A stretch of DNA of 64,000 nt from Vibrio coralliirubri. Lineage in GTDB: Bacteria > Pseudomonadota > Gammaproteobacteria > Enterobacterales > Vibrionaceae. Positions 33,179-41,571 of this stretch are shown here, in pieces (the first letter of the stretch is position 1; each line of letters starts with the position of its first letter). The stretch spans positions 1,364,001-1,428,000 of the forward strand of contig NZ_AP025471.1 of the NCBI RefSeq assembly GCF_024347375.1, given 5' to 3'. Under the pieces are notes generated by a model. That model was not told the DNA's origin. It ran no database searches and was given only the letters and a program-made list of their open reading frames with translations. Position numbers and translations under genes: made by a program.

Positions 33179-34609
33179 TTAGAAAGGCCCTAGCTCGATC
33201 ATTTGAGCAATCACAACTGAAATCAAAGCGCCCACCGACCAGAACAAGAACAGTGGCAAAAAGAAACGAACCCACTTGGTGTAAGGCACTTTTGCAATAG
33301 CCAATACCGCTAACAAACCACCATTGGTTGGGTAAATATAGTTAGAGATACCATCACCTAATTGAGAAGCCAGTGCCGCCACTTGGCGAGTCACTTCACC
33401 AATATCTGCCAATGGAATAATGATTGGCATGGTGATCACCGCTTGGCCACTGCCAGACGGAATGAATAGGTTGATCGCAGCCTGCGAGAAGTAAATCCCT
33501 GCTGCTGCCACAAGTTTAGAGCTACCAGAAATGATCTGTGCAAGATAGAAGATAATTGAATCAACAATCTTCGCGTCTTCCATAATGGTCAACACTGAGC
33601 GAGCGAAAAAGATGATCAGTACCGCAACCAATACGTCGCTAACGCCTTTGGTCCAATACTCACATATCTTGTTCGGAGATAAACCCGCCACCAAACCCGG
33701 AATGATCGCCATCGCCACGAATGCACCCGCAATCTCGGTGAAGCCGAACCCCATCGTCAACGTGCCGAAGATCATGTATGCGAACACGCCCAAGAACGCG
33801 ATGCCCGCAAGCTTTTCACGTGTGGTCAGTGTTTTCGCTTCAACGTTAGATTCGTAGTGGTAACCCGTACCGTGCAACAAGCCTTTGGTCGGGTCTTGCT
33901 TAACTTTACGCGCGTAGTTAAGCACATACCAAGCACCCGTTAGCAACATGAACATGCCAACAATAAAGCGATACCACATGCCTGAATACATAGGCAGTTC
34001 AGCGATAGTGTGTGCGATACCCGTAAAGAATGGGTTAGCCAAAGCGGCGGCGAAACCGGCACAACTTGCCAGTAAAACAACACCAAGTGCCGTAATCGCG
34101 TCATAACCAAGCTTGATACAGATCGGGATCATCAAAGAGATAAAAATGACATCAAGTTCACGCATACCGGTGAAGGTAACGTTGAAGAAGATCGCCGTCA
34201 TGATCACAGGTGCAATCACGTATAAGCCTTGTTTGTTTAGCTTAGTGGTTAGTGCAACAACGGATGCGTCTAACAAACCCATGTGTTTGATAATGCCAAA
34301 AGCACCACCCACAAATACCACAACGCCCATCACGCCAGAAGCGGATTTGAAGCCTTTAAAAAATGATTCGAAAAAAGAGGCTAATGTTGTTGGGTTGCTG
34401 GTCAATTGTGTGTAGCTGTCTGGGTCGATAACCGTGCGGCCATTCATGACCACTCGCTCGAATTCACCAGCAGGGATGAAGTAAGTTGCGATTGCAGCAA
34501 CGATCACCATGATAACCAAAGAGAGAAACGGGTGGTTTACTTCTTTCTCTGTCGGCGCTGTGTTACCAGCTTGAGATGTAGGTACGGATGTGGATACCGT
34601 AGTCGTCAT
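33179..34609 (-). CDS. YfcC-family integral membrane carrier
   Basis: A 476-residue inner-membrane protein with about 12 hydrophobic helices beginning at residue 26 (HPFLSLVIMVIVAAIATYFI), followed by the typical IPAGEFER and later the conserved IPSGSGQAVITMPI. This is the YfcC group of the DcuC/arginine-deiminase-associated carriers, secondary transporters for dicarboxylates, amino acids or peptides. The substrate cannot be deduced. AAGGAG lies a few bases before the ATG. The gene is single, and a 440-base upstream gap holds its promoter. Confidence 0.9.
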   Translation of the reverse strand: MTTTVSTSVPTSQAGNTAPTEKEVNHPFLSLVIMVIVAAIATYFIPAGEFERVVMNGRTVIDPDSYTQLTSNPTTLASFFESFFKGFKSASGVMGVVVFVGGAFGIIKHMGLLDASVVALTTKLNKQGLYVIAPVIMTAIFFNVTFTGMRELDVIFISLMIPICIKLGYDAITALGVVLLASCAGFAAALANPFFTGIAHTIAELPMYSGMWYRFIVGMFMLLTGAWYVLNYARKVKQDPTKGLLHGTGYHYESNVEAKTLTTREKLAGIAFLGVFAYMIFGTLTMGFGFTEIAGAFVAMAIIPGLVAGLSPNKICEYWTKGVSDVLVAVLIIFFARSVLTIMEDAKIVDSIIFYLAQIISGSSKLVAAAGIYFSQAAINLFIPSGSGQAVITMPIIIPLADIGEVTRQVAALASQLGDGISNYIYPTNGGLLAVLAIAKVPYTKWVRFFLPLFLFWSVGALISVVIAQMIELGPF

Positions 34610-34975
34610 ATAGACTCCTTATTTGTCAGCAACTAAGGTTCACTTAGCCGCCGAGAGGGATTTTTGGAAAAACGAAACCCTTCACGCTGAACTAAGTTCG
34701 CGCTAATTTAGGCTGTTTCAAAAAGGCCTTTGATAGATGGTGCTCTCAAATGTACATAGTGAAGTAGTGAGTACTACTCTCTTTGCGTCCGAGCAAAATG
34801 CAGATGTTCAGCCAAGTTAGGCCAAACTGAATGAGGTCATTACAAGCAGGTAAACAGAAAAGTCTGTTTTGGTAATGCGTTTTTTATCAATTACAAAGAC
34901 AAGCGGCGCATACTAGCATAACGAGTCATGAATTGTCAGAAAAGTGTGAGTTTCGTCATGTTTTGGTGAGCAACA
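34610..34975. other. Intergenic region upstream of the YfcC-family gene
   Basis: About 365 bases with no gene seen. GGTTCACTTAGC and GCTGAACTAAG are loosely inverted near 34630-34700, but no recognisable operator family. The terminator at 34976 marks its right end. Confidence 0.4.
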
Positions 34976-35013
34976 AAAAAGCGCCCACTAATAAGCAAGG
35001 CGCTTTTCTGCAA
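34976..35013 (-). terminator. Terminator of the 185-aa gene
   Basis: AAAAGCGCC faces GGCGCTTTT around CACTAATAAGCAA, with an A-rich left flank giving a U-tail on the leftward strand. Confidence 0.85.
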
Positions 35014-35050
35014 TCGAATCGAGTTACTTAGGTGCTAATTCGTAGTTTTC

Positions 35051-35608
35051 TTACATCTCATGAGGGGCAATCCCGTACTCATAATCCGCTAAGTAACCAT
35101 CCTTATAGACCTTCATTCCCTTCTCATCCCAGCTCACTTTGATCATCGCCGTGTTGCCATCTTCACTGCCTAACAGCTCAAGCATTTCTGCATCAATCTT
35201 AATGGCTTTGATGGTTTTAATACGCTTAAACGGCTTAAATTCAGCGGTCGAGGTTGGCAAAGAACCGTAGCTGCTGATCCACGTATCTTTAGGTACTAGC
35301 CATTGGTTGAAAACATCATCAACAATCGCTTTCGGCATGCTTGCGATAACAACAGAATCTGTCATTACGTTGTTTGTCTCTAGGCTGTAACCGCCCTTTC
35401 CATCCGAAACATAAGTAGGAAAATCAATGCCAATTTCAGACTCAGCTGGTAAACGGCCTAAGGTGACCGACTTCTTAACGTACAGTTCTGCCGTTTCAAA
35501 TTGCTGCATGATCTCAGGGATCTTCTGAAATTCAACTGGGGCAGCAAAAGCATTAAAAGCGAAAGAAAGGGAAGCTGCAATTGCAGCGAATTTAACAGGC
35601 ATTTTCAT
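35051..35608 (-). CDS. Periplasmic hypothetical protein (185 aa)
   Basis: Family not recognised. A signal peptide (about residues 1-22, ending AFNAFA) is followed by a 163-residue mature protein rich in aromatic and acidic positions, with no cysteine seen. It contains KIPEIMQQFETAELYVKK, SYGSLPTSTAEFK and KVSWDEKGMKVYKDG. It is single-gene, with a terminator at 34976-35013. It may be secreted or periplasmic; no partner suggests its function. Confidence 0.75.
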   Translation of the reverse strand: MKMPVKFAAIAASLSFAFNAFAAPVEFQKIPEIMQQFETAELYVKKSVTLGRLPAESEIGIDFPTYVSDGKGGYSLETNNVMTDSVVIASMPKAIVDDVFNQWLVPKDTWISSYGSLPTSTAEFKPFKRIKTIKAIKIDAEMLELLGSEDGNTAMIKVSWDEKGMKVYKDGYLADYEYGIAPHEM

Positions 35609-35900
35609 GATAACGGATCCAAATAGAAGATAGCTGTTAGAGTATCCCGTACTAACAAATACCTCAATAAACTGCAGCGTATTATATTTGTAATTGTGAT
35701 ACTAAGTGATGAAATCATAAATAGTTACTTTGCCCTTTCACTTCAGCTCGGCCCGCCTAGTTTCGCTGCTCTTCAGTTTCAACCTAAAAAATCTCAGTCA
35801 TTTTTACCGTACTGTCAGCCTTATGTCAGTGGCGCAAAATGGTAAGTCCTGTCTTTGAACAAACCTAAAATGAGACCTCGATCATCATTTTGAGGTTCTC
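35609..35900. other. Divergent intergenic region before the exported-protein operon
   Basis: About 290 AT-rich bases between the leftward 185-aa gene and the rightward five-gene operon. It must hold promoters for both, but I see no clear operator or strong consensus promoter. Confidence 0.4.
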
Positions 35901-36248
35901 ATGAAGGCTATTTACATCATTGCTGCCGCGTTATTGCTGAGCAGTTCCTTAGCAAACGCAAATGTGCACAAGTGGAAAAATACCGAATTTCAGACCTACT
36001 CCGACAAAACACAGGTCAGGTTTTTATTGGTAAACCGTTACACCAAACAAGCGGATTACTACCTGCGAATTGATGACAAAGAGTTTCCAAACAAGATCCA
36101 ATTGGATGCAAACCAAGAGATAGAGCTGGATATCAATGTTAAGACGCCAGCCGCTCAAATAACCAAGAAGAAAATTTGTACGCGCATGGTGACGGATTCC
36201 CCGAACAGCTACGAAGTATGCACAAACCTTAAATTCAAACGATATTAA
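35901..36248 (+). CDS. Exported 115-aa protein, CsgC-like periplasmic chaperone candidate
   Basis: Signal peptide (about 1-19, ending LANA), then a beta-rich mature domain of about 95 residues with two cysteines (ICTRM, EVCTNL) that may form a disulfide. The stretch IQLDANQEIELDINVKTP recalls the CsgC/CsgH curli-assembly chaperone pattern (LPANQPIALTKLSLNI), but the resemblance is weak and by eye. It is the first of five consecutive exported-protein genes, 22 bases before the next. GAGG lies just before the ATG. A chaperone for the other products is a hypothesis. Confidence 0.65.
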   Translation: MKAIYIIAAALLLSSSLANANVHKWKNTEFQTYSDKTQVRFLLVNRYTKQADYYLRIDDKEFPNKIQLDANQEIELDINVKTPAAQITKKKICTRMVTDSPNSYEVCTNLKFKRY

Positions 36249-36270
36249 CGACATTCAAGCGGTATCAATT

Positions 36271-36741
36271 ATGCGGAGAACAATCAAAGCGTTACTTAGC
36301 GCTTTATTTACTGTCGCTTCATTGGCCATTGCTTCACTGACAAGTCCGGCATTGGCAAACCCAATACCGAGTGTGTCGAACCCTTCAGGTACCGACCGAG
36401 TTCGAACCTCTGAAGGGGCTTCATGTGAGCAAGCGATTTCCACAGGTAAAACCGTTCAGTTCGGAACCTACGGATCAACAGGTAATGAAGATAGCGACAG
36501 CTATTACAACAATTATTACTACCAAAATCAGGATGAGGCAGGTGTATACGCGGCTGTGACATTCCAATTTGGTGGTGAGGATCGAGTTGACTGTCGTCGA
36601 CTCTACGAGTTCGAGCTCCGTGAGCGAGAACGTTTAGAAGAGCTAGCTCAAGCGGAACATGAGCTAAAGCTATTACAAATCGAAGCAGAGAAATATCGCC
36701 TGCTGAAGATGAAACAAAGCAATACCACTTTTTCGGAGTAA
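36271..36741 (+). CDS. Exported coiled-coil protein (156 aa)
   Basis: Signal peptide ending SPALA (residue 29). The mature part has a tyrosine/asparagine-rich patch (SYYNNYYYQNQDEAG), then the beta-like GVYAAVTFQFGGEDRVDCRRLYEFEL and a long charged helix (RERERLEELAQAEHELKLLQIEAEKY). The pattern of a beta segment, DCxRLYE, then a helix recurs, from memory, in small exported proteins of marine bacteria near curli-like or secretion genes, but I cannot name a family. The second of five genes, it is spaced two bases from the next. No close ribosome-binding site is visible. Confidence 0.65.
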   Translation: MRRTIKALLSALFTVASLAIASLTSPALANPIPSVSNPSGTDRVRTSEGASCEQAISTGKTVQFGTYGSTGNEDSDSYYNNYYYQNQDEAGVYAAVTFQFGGEDRVDCRRLYEFELRERERLEELAQAEHELKLLQIEAEKYRLLKMKQSNTTFSE

Positions 36742-36743
36742 AA

Positions 36744-37238
36744 ATGCTTAATAGAAAACCACTACTTGGCCTAGCTGCCATGTCTGTATTTTCCACTGGT
36801 TCGGCTTTTGCCATACCACCTGACCATCAAGATGACAAAACAGGTGATGTTGTATTCTCAGCATCTGTCGAGTCTCAATGTGGCATAGAAGCAACAGAAG
36901 ACCAAGCCGACTTAGCTTTTGGCGAAAATTACAATGAATCTCATGCAACTGTAAAGTTAGTCAGCAACAGAAACGGAATCAAAGTTCGAGCAGAAGAGAT
37001 CAAAATCGAATCGTTTGACGGACAAATTCAAAAGAGCGATGTGTTTTTCCAGTCAACGGGTACAACAGAGCTAGACCAATCGGCAGTTAGCTGGGAATCG
37101 GGTGTAGACATCACTCGAGATCAAATACGTGAAGATAACAATATGAATCTTTTCGCTCGTGTTGCGGTTGATGAAAGCAATCTCGATGCTAGTGATGATT
37201 ACGAAGTAAAAACAAAATGGAAGATTGAGTGTAACTAA
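36744..37238 (+). CDS. Exported beta-rich protein (164 aa), paralogue 1
   Basis: Signal peptide ending SAFA (residue 23); mature protein of about 140 residues. A cysteine near the start of the fold (C46 in SQCGIEA) and one at the very end (C163 in KIECN) could join the first and last strands, as in fimbrial-type immunoglobulin folds. It is related to the product at 37708-38175: CGxE, FGxxY, KLxSNRxxxx and a terminal WxxEC are shared. CGGAG precedes the ATG. A structural subunit or adhesin of a surface fibre is one possibility. Confidence 0.7.
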   Translation: MLNRKPLLGLAAMSVFSTGSAFAIPPDHQDDKTGDVVFSASVESQCGIEATEDQADLAFGENYNESHATVKLVSNRNGIKVRAEEIKIESFDGQIQKSDVFFQSTGTTELDQSAVSWESGVDITRDQIREDNNMNLFARVAVDESNLDASDDYEVKTKWKIECN

Positions 37239-37256
37239 CCCATCATCTCTCCCGCG

Positions 37257-37283
37257 GTAAGCCCTTTAATCATGAGGGCTTAC
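37257..37283 (+). terminator. Hairpin inside the exported-protein operon
   Basis: GTAAGCCCT pairs perfectly with AGGGCTTAC around TTAATCATG. There is no U-run after it, so it may attenuate or process the message between the third and fourth genes, raising the ratio of upstream to downstream products. Confidence 0.55.
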
Positions 37284-37298
37284 TGACCCAGAGGCACT

Positions 37299-37706
37299 AT
37301 GAAAACTCTAGTTTTATTCTTGGCGATATTGTTTATCGCGCCCTATGCCGTGAGCACAGGGTTTGATAAGAAAGAAGTCGAACATTTCAATCAAATGTGC
37401 GTCGATGGCTCAGACAACCACCAACGCCGAATCTTTGATGCACTGTCGAATTCTGAATACATCGATTGGTCGAGTATCGAATTAATCGACACCGAAAGTC
37501 GCGTTAACTACACCGATACTACCGTCGAAATTAAGCAAACCGACCGTGTCACGTGCGATCTTATTGTCGAATACAAATATCATCATGCCGATATTGTACT
37601 GAGCTCAAGCTATCAGGTCTCTCTCAAAGATAAGCAAACCATCAGTAATGTGGCGGTTACTGAACAAGCGGTCACGGACTTTATTGTCCGCGTTATGGTG
37701 AACTAA
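37299..37706 (+). CDS. Exported 135-aa protein
   Basis: Signal peptide (about 1-19, ending PYAVS), then a 115-residue mature domain with two cysteines (QMCVDG, RVTCDL). A beta-rich C-terminal half follows (VEYKYHHADIVLSSSYQVSL), and the end is TDFIVRVMVN. Size and lay-out recall curli CsgE-type accessory proteins, but I see no convincing motif. GAGG lies before the ATG. It is the fourth gene, one base before the fifth, so the last two are coupled. Confidence 0.65.
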   Translation: MKTLVLFLAILFIAPYAVSTGFDKKEVEHFNQMCVDGSDNHQRRIFDALSNSEYIDWSSIELIDTESRVNYTDTTVEIKQTDRVTCDLIVEYKYHHADIVLSSSYQVSLKDKQTISNVAVTEQAVTDFIVRVMVN

Positions 37707-37707
37707 C

Positions 37708-38175
37708 ATGCTACGATTGATTGTCGCATTCACTTTAGTCAGCTTATCCAGTTGTACATTGGCATCCAATAACCACTCAACATTAAGCTTTAAAAAACAT
37801 GTGAGAGAACGCTGCGGTTTAGAAGTGATCAATAACCAAGGTGAGATGAGTTTTGGTCGAGAATACGATGGCAGAGCCATCACGCTCAAGCTGGAGTCCA
37901 ATCGCAAAGATTCTCGATTATTGCTCAAACTGCAACATATTGACCTAGGCTCAATTGATGAGTCTCGTATTTCAGAACTTGTGCGATTCAAAGTCGAGAC
38001 GCCGGTTCGTTATGAAGGCGACATTAATTATTGGCGTCAGGGCGTCGAGTTTCCTGTCGATCAACTTGCATCCAATAAAGAAGTCGATATTCGAGCACGT
38101 ATTACTATACCCGAGTCTCAACTCACAGCAGGAGAGTTTCACTTCAATATGGAGTGGGCAGTTGAGTGTCTATAA
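37708..38175 (+). CDS. Exported beta-rich protein (155 aa), paralogue 2
   Basis: Similar in plan to 36744-37238: cysteine C36 in ERCGLEV, MSFGREYDG, LKLESNRKDS, and the terminal EWAVECL with C154. The N-terminus reads LVSLSSC, which fits a lipobox, so this member could be a lipid-anchored counterpart of paralogue 1. Alternatively it is cleaved after LAS. Two related subunits, one possibly lipid-anchored, would suit a base and shaft of a surface structure; this is inference. It is the last gene of the operon. Confidence 0.68.
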   Translation: MLRLIVAFTLVSLSSCTLASNNHSTLSFKKHVRERCGLEVINNQGEMSFGREYDGRAITLKLESNRKDSRLLLKLQHIDLGSIDESRISELVRFKVETPVRYEGDINYWRQGVEFPVDQLASNKEVDIRARITIPESQLTAGEFHFNMEWAVECL

Positions 38176-38513
38176 ATTAGTAACTTAAGCTGAGTTTTTA
38201 ATCAAAGAAGAAAAAAGTGAGTGAGCTGGAAAGAAAATCAATGGAGTGACAAGTTCGGAATTATAAAACCGATAAAGAGAGATTCACTGGGAATTCGCTG
38301 TAGGTTAGCGCAAATTATCAAGGATGGAGTTTTTTTGAACATGTCTCTAAAACACGAAACATAATATGCGATCAGTTCATCAGACTTTCAAGGGAGTAAC
38401 AAGAGAATATTTGATAACACTGAAGTCAATCACACATGTGCTAATTCTCAGTTGGTTAATCTATCCGATGTTTGCTACGTTTAAATGACACAGTCATTGG
38501 AAAGGTATGATTT
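38176..38513. other. Intergenic region upstream of hpf
   Basis: About 340 bases without a gene. No clear terminator for the preceding operon was found. The hpf promoter is presumably in the right half; TCACACATGTGCT near 38430 is a short symmetric sequence of unknown meaning. Confidence 0.4.
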
Positions 38514-38870
38514 ATGAAAATAAATGTTCAAACACATCATGTATCAATTAACGACGAGTCACGCAAAGACATCGAAGGTAAATTCGAGAAGATATCTAAC
38601 CATTTCCCATCACTGATCAGTTGCGACATCATCATTACTAAAGAACACGGTCAACATCAGGTTGAAGTATTCACCAACTACGAAGGTGTACGAGTAACAG
38701 CAAAATCTACAGACGATGTTATGTACCCAGCTATAGCTTCAGCACTCAAGAAACTTGAAGCAGGCCTAAGTAACCGTAAGGGACAATTGAAAGCCGACCT
38801 ACACGAGAAACCAACAAGCACGAAGCCAGAGATTGCTTCGGACATCATCCAAGAGATGAAATTGGTCTAA
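38514..38870 (+). CDS. hpf: Ribosome hibernation-promoting factor family protein
   Basis: A 118-residue protein with the S30AE/HPF fold: MKINVQTHHVSINDESRKDI, FPSLISCDIIITKEHGQHQVEV, and DDVMYPAIASALKKLEAGLSNRKGQLK. Such proteins bind the decoding centre of 30S subunits, stabilise inactive ribosomes in stationary phase and block translation. The length matches short HPF rather than the long form. GGAAAGG lies before the ATG. It stands alone away from rpoN, where the usual gammaproteobacterial hpf lies, so it is probably a second, chromosome-2 copy. Confidence 0.92.
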   Translation: MKINVQTHHVSINDESRKDIEGKFEKISNHFPSLISCDIIITKEHGQHQVEVFTNYEGVRVTAKSTDDVMYPAIASALKKLEAGLSNRKGQLKADLHEKPTSTKPEIASDIIQEMKLV

Positions 38871-38920
38871 CTCGATAAGTAGTTAAAGCGAAATAACGAA
38901 TAGAAACTTATTAAGAATTT

Positions 38921-38949
38921 CAAAGCCAGCACATGTTGCTGGCTTTTTC
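38921..38949 (+). terminator. Terminator after hpf
   Basis: AAAGCCAGCA faces TGCTGGCTTT around CATGT, followed by TT and C. Confidence 0.9.
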
Positions 38950-39110
38950 GAGCTTACAGCCAAGCAACCCCTCCCTTCTTTACCGCCTTTAGAATTCAGC
39001 TCAACCCCACATCATTTTTAACGCCCTTAAGTTCTTAGCAGCTATAACAATCACTTGTGGTATTTGATACAGTTATAAGCAGAAATTTAGACCACAACGG
39101 AATGTTTATT

Positions 39111-39266
39111 ATGAAGAAAATCGCGTTGATACTTTTCCTTGCCACTCAATTAATGGCTTGTACAGAAGTGGGCAGTGAAGCTTGGTGTGCCGATATGAAA
39201 GAAAAGCCTAAAGGTGACTGGACGGCTAATGAAGCGGGCGATTTTGCCAAGCACTGCATTTTTTAA
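39111..39266 (+). CDS. Small DUF3012-type lipoprotein
   Basis: A 51-residue precursor starting MKKIALILFLATQLMACTEV. The lipobox LMAC gives a mature lipoprotein of about 35 residues with the DUF3012 signature WCADMKEKPKGDWTANEAGDFAKHCIF (split at PKG), including two cysteines. The start at 39111 is preferred to in-frame ATGs upstream, because the signal peptide begins there. Function unknown; small envelope lipoprotein. A strong terminator follows at 39361-39395. Confidence 0.8.
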   Translation: MKKIALILFLATQLMACTEVGSEAWCADMKEKPKGDWTANEAGDFAKHCIF

Positions 39267-39360
39267 GCGGGTTGTATTTAGCAATTCAGTACACCCCACT
39301 CAATGAAGCAAGTGAGCAGTTACAGTATGGTTTACTTATCTCTGTAAAACGGTACAAACA

Positions 39361-39395
39361 AAAAATCGCATAAGTTAACGCTTATGCGATTTTTG
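39361..39395. terminator. Bidirectional terminator
   Basis: AAATCGCATAAG pairs perfectly with CTTATGCGATTT around TTAACG, with A and T runs outside. It lies between the lipoprotein gene and the convergent epimerase gene. Confidence 0.93.
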
Positions 39396-39428
39396 TATGG
39401 AGAGATTCCTAGCTAATTTGTTAGGAAC

Positions 39429-40415
39429 TTAGAGAATAATCATCCCATCTCGATAAGTCAGTGCTGGTGCGACATCTTTGCCAAGTAATACTGGGCCATC
39501 GAGGTCGACGATTTCAGATTGAACCGCAATAGGCAGAGCTGCACGCATCGCCAACGATGTACCAAGCATACATCCCGACATCAGAGTAAATCCGAGCCTT
39601 TGGGCTTCTTCTGCAAGTACCAATGCTTCAGTCAGACCGCCCGTTTTATCGAGTTTGATGTTGACCATTTCATACTTACCCAACAGCGATGAGAGCTGTG
39701 AAGTGGTATGACAGCTTTCATCAGCACAAAGTGGTATCGGGTGCTTGATGTGCGCCAGTGAGGCATCGTGCTGTTGGGGTAACGGCTGCTCGATCATCGC
39801 AATATCAAATTCTGTCAGTTGATTAAACAACTCTTCGAGATTCAATCCTGTCCACGCTTCATTTGCATCCAAAACAATTTGAACATCTGCCGCGGCTTCT
39901 CGTACTGCACGAACACGTTCTACCACTTGCTCGCCATCAAGCTTCACTTTCAGAAGTTTCGCACCATTCGCCACATAGTCTCGAGCCTGAGTCGCCATCG
40001 CTTCTGGCGTACCAATCGAGACGGTCATTGCAGTCACAATTTGAGCAGGCAACTCAAACAAGCTATTCGGAAAGGTCTGGTCGTTCTGCTGAGCTTCAAA
40101 ATCCCAAAGCGCACAATCGACTGCATTTCGCGCTGCCCCTCCGGTCAATAAAGACTGAAGGTGATCTCTTAGCTCTGACGGATCGGTAACGCCTCGTTCA
40201 AACATAACTTCTAGTGCACTAGACGCTTGTTGAATTTGCGCTAACACAGACTCCGATGACTCACCGTATCGTGGGTAAGGCGTGCATTCGCCCTGAGCTC
40301 GTTTGCCATCATGTTCAATGTAAACACGAACAACGTGACACTCAGTTCGACTGCCACGAGAGATGCGAAAAGGCGTTTGCATCGCGATAGTAATGGGTTC
40401 TGCTGTAATCTTCAT
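39429..40415 (-). CDS. dgcA: Enolase-superfamily epimerase, probable N-acetyl-D-glutamate racemase DgcA
   Basis: A 328-residue enolase-superfamily enzyme: LLKVKLD (KxK), IVLDANEAW, MIEQPLP, LCADESC and NIKLDKTGG carry the general acid/base and metal ligands of the L-Ala-D/L-Glu epimerase branch. It lies 57 bases after a DUF1611 protein gene of the DgcN type and a LysR gene, the set I recall as the marine D-glutamate pathway. There DgcN acetylates D-glutamate and DgcA racemises the product. An L-Ala-D/L-Glu epimerase acting on peptidoglycan peptides remains an alternative. Confidence 0.8.
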   Translation of the reverse strand: MKITAEPITIAMQTPFRISRGSRTECHVVRVYIEHDGKRAQGECTPYPRYGESSESVLAQIQQASSALEVMFERGVTDPSELRDHLQSLLTGGAARNAVDCALWDFEAQQNDQTFPNSLFELPAQIVTAMTVSIGTPEAMATQARDYVANGAKLLKVKLDGEQVVERVRAVREAAADVQIVLDANEAWTGLNLEELFNQLTEFDIAMIEQPLPQQHDASLAHIKHPIPLCADESCHTTSQLSSLLGKYEMVNIKLDKTGGLTEALVLAEEAQRLGFTLMSGCMLGTSLAMRAALPIAVQSEIVDLDGPVLLGKDVAPALTYRDGMIIL

Positions 40416-40472
40416 AATTTCACTCGGTTGATGTTCGCTTTAACAAATGGAAACGTAGAAATGATGAAGTCG

Positions 40473-41480
40473 TTAAAGTGAATGTCGCAAATGCTCAGTA
40501 ATGTGTTGTACACCAAAGCGCACTGGATCTGTCACCGGCACTTGATAGAGTGTGGTCCATTCTTGGCACAATGTCTCAGCATCTTCAATGCTAATCGCCG
40601 ACGTGTTCAAGCAGATACCCACCAGCTTCGCGTCTGGATTGGTCAGTCGCGCCGCTTGCAAGTTGGCTTCAATCGTCTGTTTTATGCTTGGTAATTGAGC
40701 ATGAGGAAGGTTACGAATATGAGGTCGCCCAACTTCATGACACAGCACCAAAGCATCCGCTTGTGCGCCATGTAAAAGACCCAAACTCACGCCTGCAAAC
40801 GAAGGGTTGAACAAAGAGCCTTGCCCTTCAATGATGTCCCAATCGTGGTCGGTAAAATCAGGGCTAATCGCTTCAACTGCGCCAGAAATAAAATCCGCAA
40901 CCACAGCATCAATCGAAATACCGCTGCCTTCAATCAAGATACCCGTCTGCCCTGTCGCTTTGAATTGAGCGGATGTACCTGACTCTTTAAGCGACTTTTC
41001 GATAGCTAAAGCTGAAAACATTTTGCCGACTGAGCAATCTGTTCCGACAGTAAGCAGGCGCTTACCTTGACGAGGCTTACCGTTACCAACATTAAGAACA
41101 CCGTCAAAATGGCGTACATCATGAAGCTTAGTCAATCCTTGTTGCTGCATGTCAGCAAGCGGTGAAAATTCACTCAACCGTTGGTGCATGCCAGATGCAA
41201 TCTCATATCCCATTTCTGCAGCGGCCATAATGGTTGACTGCCAAGAGTCAGGAATTACACCACCCGGATTTGCGGTGCCAATCACCAGCGTCTTCGCACC
41301 CTGCGCTTGCGCCTCTTGCAAGGTCATGTCCGTTAATCCCAGTGAAACGGTATCGTCAGTTAAACGCAGTTGGCCTAGGCAGATTTCAGGGCGCCATTGG
41401 TGAATGCCACGAGCTGTTTTTGCGGCGAGTGGGTCAGTAACATCCCCAAGAAAAAGAAGGTAAGGTTGAGCGATCGACAT
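40473..41480 (-). CDS. dgcN: DUF1611-family protein, probable N-acetyltransferase DgcN
   Basis: A 335-residue cytosolic protein with an N-terminal DUF1611 Rossmann-like part and a C-terminal P-loop-like domain (LTVGTDCSVGKMFSALAI, about 143-160; EGSGISIDAVVADF; IEGQGSLFNP). In the DgcN family this domain uses acetyl-CoA to acetylate D-glutamate. The next gene is DgcA-like, and a LysR gene precedes it, matching the dgcR-dgcN-dgcA organisation. I recognise the family from the DUF1611 pattern; substrate specificity is inferred from the neighbour. Confidence 0.78.
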   Translation of the reverse strand: MSIAQPYLLFLGDVTDPLAAKTARGIHQWRPEICLGQLRLTDDTVSLGLTDMTLQEAQAQGAKTLVIGTANPGGVIPDSWQSTIMAAAEMGYEIASGMHQRLSEFSPLADMQQQGLTKLHDVRHFDGVLNVGNGKPRQGKRLLTVGTDCSVGKMFSALAIEKSLKESGTSAQFKATGQTGILIEGSGISIDAVVADFISGAVEAISPDFTDHDWDIIEGQGSLFNPSFAGVSLGLLHGAQADALVLCHEVGRPHIRNLPHAQLPSIKQTIEANLQAARLTNPDAKLVGICLNTSAISIEDAETLCQEWTTLYQVPVTDPVRFGVQHITEHLRHSL

Positions 41481-41571
41481 GAGTATTCCTAATTAATAAG
41501 TCCTTGTATGGATTTACTTTAATTAAGAACTTCGAAGGTGCCGAATTCCTATTTATGGCGAGCCTATAACC

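Noticed and set aside
38430..38445. CRP site upstream of hpf
   Set aside because: TCACACATGTGCT lacks the TGTGA-N6-TCACA arrangement.
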